From contig PMKX01000037.1 of NCBI GenBank assembly GCA_003158705.1, forward strand, positions 10,528-17,913: a stretch of DNA of 7,386 nt, read 5' to 3'. The translations under genes were made by a program, and so were the position numbers. The DNA comes from Actinomycetota bacterium (GTDB taxonomy: Bacteria; Actinomycetota; Thermoleophilia; UBA2241). Shown here piece after piece: positions 5,777-7,386 of this stretch (position 1 is its first letter; each line of letters opens with the position of its first letter). Under the pieces are notes generated by a model. The model had not been told where the DNA came from, made no database searches, and saw nothing but the letters and a program-made list of their open reading frames with translations.

Positions 5777-5791
5777 ACAGAGAGGCTCTGT
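5777..5791 (+). promoter_or_regulatory. Hairpin overlapping the Shine-Dalgarno sequence of the vanW-like gene
   Basis: The Shine-Dalgarno sequence GAGAGG (5780-5785) lies 7 bases before GTG 5793, an ideal spacing that fixes the start. ACAGAG (5777-5782) pairs exactly with CTCTGT (5786-5791) around a 3-base AGG loop. The ribosome binding site is therefore half in the stem and half in the loop, and the stem ends one base before the start codon. The structure is small, so any effect on translation is inference. Confidence 0.6.
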
Positions 5792-5792
5792 A

Positions 5793-7386
5793 GTGTCGCG
5801 CTGGTTCCCGTCTTCTCTCGGCGCTCGCCTGGGGTTCCTCTCCGCCGTGGTGCTTGTCGCCGGCGTTGCCGTGCTGCAGGGCTATCTTGAAGGCCGTGTC
5901 GGCTGGGATGTACGCGTTGGCTCGGTGGCGCTCGGTGGCCTCACACGACAACAGGCGGTGAACAGGCTGCAGCAGGGCTTGGCGCAGAGCAGCCTGCTCT
6001 CCGCTCAGTTCCAGACGCCACGCGGGGCGCGCACGATGGGCCTTGACCAGCTCGGGCTGAGCATCGACGTGGCGGCCACCGTTAAGGCCGCCGAGAACGC
6101 CGGGCGTACCGCGCCCATCGGCGGCCTCTCGCTCTGGGTCATGCCGGGTGCGCAGGTGGCTCCTGTGGTGCGCGTCGATACCGCCAAGTTCCAGAGCGGG
6201 TTGGAGGCGCTGAGTGCGGCCGTGGCCAAGCCTGCTCGCGACGCGCGTCTGGGCCTGCGCGGCCGCCGCGTGGTGGTCACGCCCAGTCGCGAAGGCAGCG
6301 ACATCGACACCGTCGCTCTGGAACGCGCCGTTCTGGCAAGCCTGGCGCGCTGGCAGCCGTACCTGGGGCCGGTGCCGATGTCGGTGGTGGCACCGCACAT
6401 CGACACGGCCACCGCTCAGCAGCGAGCCGCACAGGCTCGCGTCTACTTCGAACGGCCGCTCACGCTGCGTTATCGCAGCCGCTCGATCGTGCTCTCTGCG
6501 GAGCAGATGGCCGCCATGCTCACGGTCAACGCGGGCAACGATGCCGGCGAGCCGCCGCTGACCTTTGACAACATTACTGCCCGGGGCGTGCTTCACAAGC
6601 TCTTCGCCTTCGTCGAAGTGCCGGTTCGCGACGCCACCGTGAGGATCAGCGGCGGGGCCGTGACCGTGGTGCCTAGCCGGAGCGGCATCGAGCTCGACAT
6701 GCCGCGTCTGCTCGGCGACATGGACGCTGTCGTGGCCAGCAACGGGCTACGCGTCGTGTACGTCGCCTTGCGCGTCGTGCAGCCGGCACTGACGACGGCC
6801 GATGTGCAGGAGATGGGTCTCAGCGCTCTTGGGTCCCAGTTCTCGACCTTCTTCGACCCCTCCAACATCGCACGCGCCACGAATATCGCGCAGGCCGCCA
6901 AGATCGTCGACGGCACTATCGTGCGGCCCGGAGAGGTGTTCTCTCTCAACGCCGTGCTCGGCCCACGCACCGTCAACCGAGGCTTCGACTACGCGCCCGT
7001 CATCGCCGGCGACGGGGTGCTGCGCCTGGGCGTAGGAGGGGGCATCTGCCAGTATGCGACCACGCTCTTCAACGCCGTCTTCTTCGCCGGTCTGCCGGTG
7101 GTCGAGCGCCATGCCCACAGCCTGTACATCGATCACTATCCCATCGGCCGCGACGCCACTGTCGCCTGGGGCGGGCCGGACTTCAAGTTCAAGAACGACA
7201 CAGGCAGGCCGTTGATGATCCGCAGCTGGACGAGCAACGGCGTGCTTACGGTCGTGGTAGTAGGCAAGACCGGCCGCACTGTGAGCTTCACGACGTCGTC
7301 GTTCTACGACGTGCGCGCGCCGCGCACGAGCAAGGACCATCCTCGCGTGATCTACGACAGTGACCTCTCGGCGGGCATCGTCAGGT
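5793..7386 (+). CDS. VanW-family exported envelope protein with YoaR-like peptidoglycan-binding repeats; 3' end cut by the window
   Basis: The 531 codons present have no stop. Residues 1-10 are short and carry basic residues, and about 11-30 are hydrophobic, forming a signal anchor that places the rest outside the membrane. Residues about 35-335 resemble the putative peptidoglycan-binding region (PG_binding_4/YoaR type) of VanW proteins. The stretches 149-183 (ending in VVVTPSREGSDID) and 279-313 (VTVVPSRSGIELD) look like two copies of one module. Residues about 346-475 are the VanW domain, with the block FSTFFDPSNIARATNIAQAA, then RPGEVFSLNAVLGPRT and GGGICQ (415-420, C419). VanW was named from vancomycin-resistance clusters, but its biochemical role is unresolved, and there are no van genes here, so resistance should not be inferred. 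Many relatives end in a G5 or similar domain, which here would fall beyond the edge. GTG 5793 has an ideal ribosome binding site. Confidence 0.92.
   Translation, partial: MSRWFPSSLGARLGFLSAVVLVAGVAVLQGYLEGRVGWDVRVGSVALGGLTRQQAVNRLQQGLAQSSLLSAQFQTPRGARTMGLDQLGLSIDVAATVKAAENAGRTAPIGGLSLWVMPGAQVAPVVRVDTAKFQSGLEALSAAVAKPARDARLGLRGRRVVVTPSREGSDIDTVALERAVLASLARWQPYLGPVPMSVVAPHIDTATAQQRAAQARVYFERPLTLRYRSRSIVLSAEQMAAMLTVNAGNDAGEPPLTFDNITARGVLHKLFAFVEVPVRDATVRISGGAVTVVPSRSGIELDMPRLLGDMDAVVASNGLRVVYVALRVVQPALTTADVQEMGLSALGSQFSTFFDPSNIARATNIAQAAKIVDGTIVRPGEVFSLNAVLGPRTVNRGFDYAPVIAGDGVLRLGVGGGICQYATTLFNAVFFAGLPVVERHAHSLYIDHYPIGRDATVAWGGPDFKFKNDTGRPLMIRSWTSNGVLTVVVVGKTGRTVSFTTSSFYDVRAPRTSKDHPRVIYDSDLSAGIVR

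Noticed and set aside
5715..6596. 293-codon open frame on the minus strand
   Set aside because: It is antisense to the vanW-like gene, with Arg/His-rich composition and no recognisable domain.
7310..7328. 8-bp GC hairpin with a 3-base loop near the right edge
   Set aside because: It lies within the coding sequence in an Arg/Ala/Pro codon run where GC-rich palindromes arise easily.
5793..7386. Vancomycin-resistance locus
   Set aside because: Only a VanW-domain protein is present, with no vanH, vanA/B, vanX, vanR or vanS; most VanW-family genes are unrelated to resistance.

Overview
The window reads as a piece of a GC-rich chromosome, most likely from an actinobacterium-like organism (Actinomycetota, possibly one of the deeper classes). 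The reasons are the strong G/C bias at third codon positions, two GTG starts, an apparently leaderless gene, the pairing of a CDP-alcohol phosphatidyltransferase with a nucleotidyltransferase/mutase-like fusion protein, and a VanW-family surface protein. No plasmid, phage, insertion-sequence or CRISPR signal is visible. This is ordinary core-type gene content, and I do not see a multi-gene novel system in it.

Layout. Bases 1-1557 hold most of a bacterial-type prolyl-tRNA synthetase (proS), cut at the left edge and carrying a 28-bp perfect palindrome inside the coding sequence. A possible terminator hairpin follows. A relatively AT-rich intergenic stretch then contains a small palindrome that could be an operator, upstream of a 141-residue helix-turn-helix protein (1679-2104). 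The next 206 bases hold no gene that I can support: a weak hairpin next to the stop codon, then a pyrimidine-rich stretch. A tRNA-Pro with anticodon GGG lies on the minus strand (2311-2388), so proS and a cognate tRNA are within 1 kb of each other. The roughly 100 bases to its right appear to be a divergent promoter region, with one TAGACT -10 facing the tRNA and one facing the next gene.

The right half is all plus strand. A small integral membrane CDP-alcohol phosphatidyltransferase (2489-3031) is followed by two consecutive GC-rich hairpins. Next comes an 837-residue fusion protein (3188-5701): an intact sugar-1-phosphate nucleotidyltransferase domain, a left-handed beta-helix, and a phosphomannomutase-like region whose four signature loops are all altered. 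Last is a VanW/YoaR-type exported protein (from 5793), cut at the right edge, whose Shine-Dalgarno sequence lies partly in the loop of a small hairpin.

How the genes may work together. ProS charges tRNA-Pro. The phospholipid synthase and the presumed GDP-mannose (or related nucleotide-sugar) synthase supply precursors for membrane lipids and glycolipids or glycans. VanW proteins act at the cell envelope. The right half therefore looks like an envelope-biogenesis neighbourhood, although each gene seems to have its own promoter-like signals. The observations most worth checking are the palindrome within proS, the degenerate mutase domain, the possible autoregulatory palindrome of the helix-turn-helix gene, the paired hairpins, and the hairpin over the vanW ribosome binding site.
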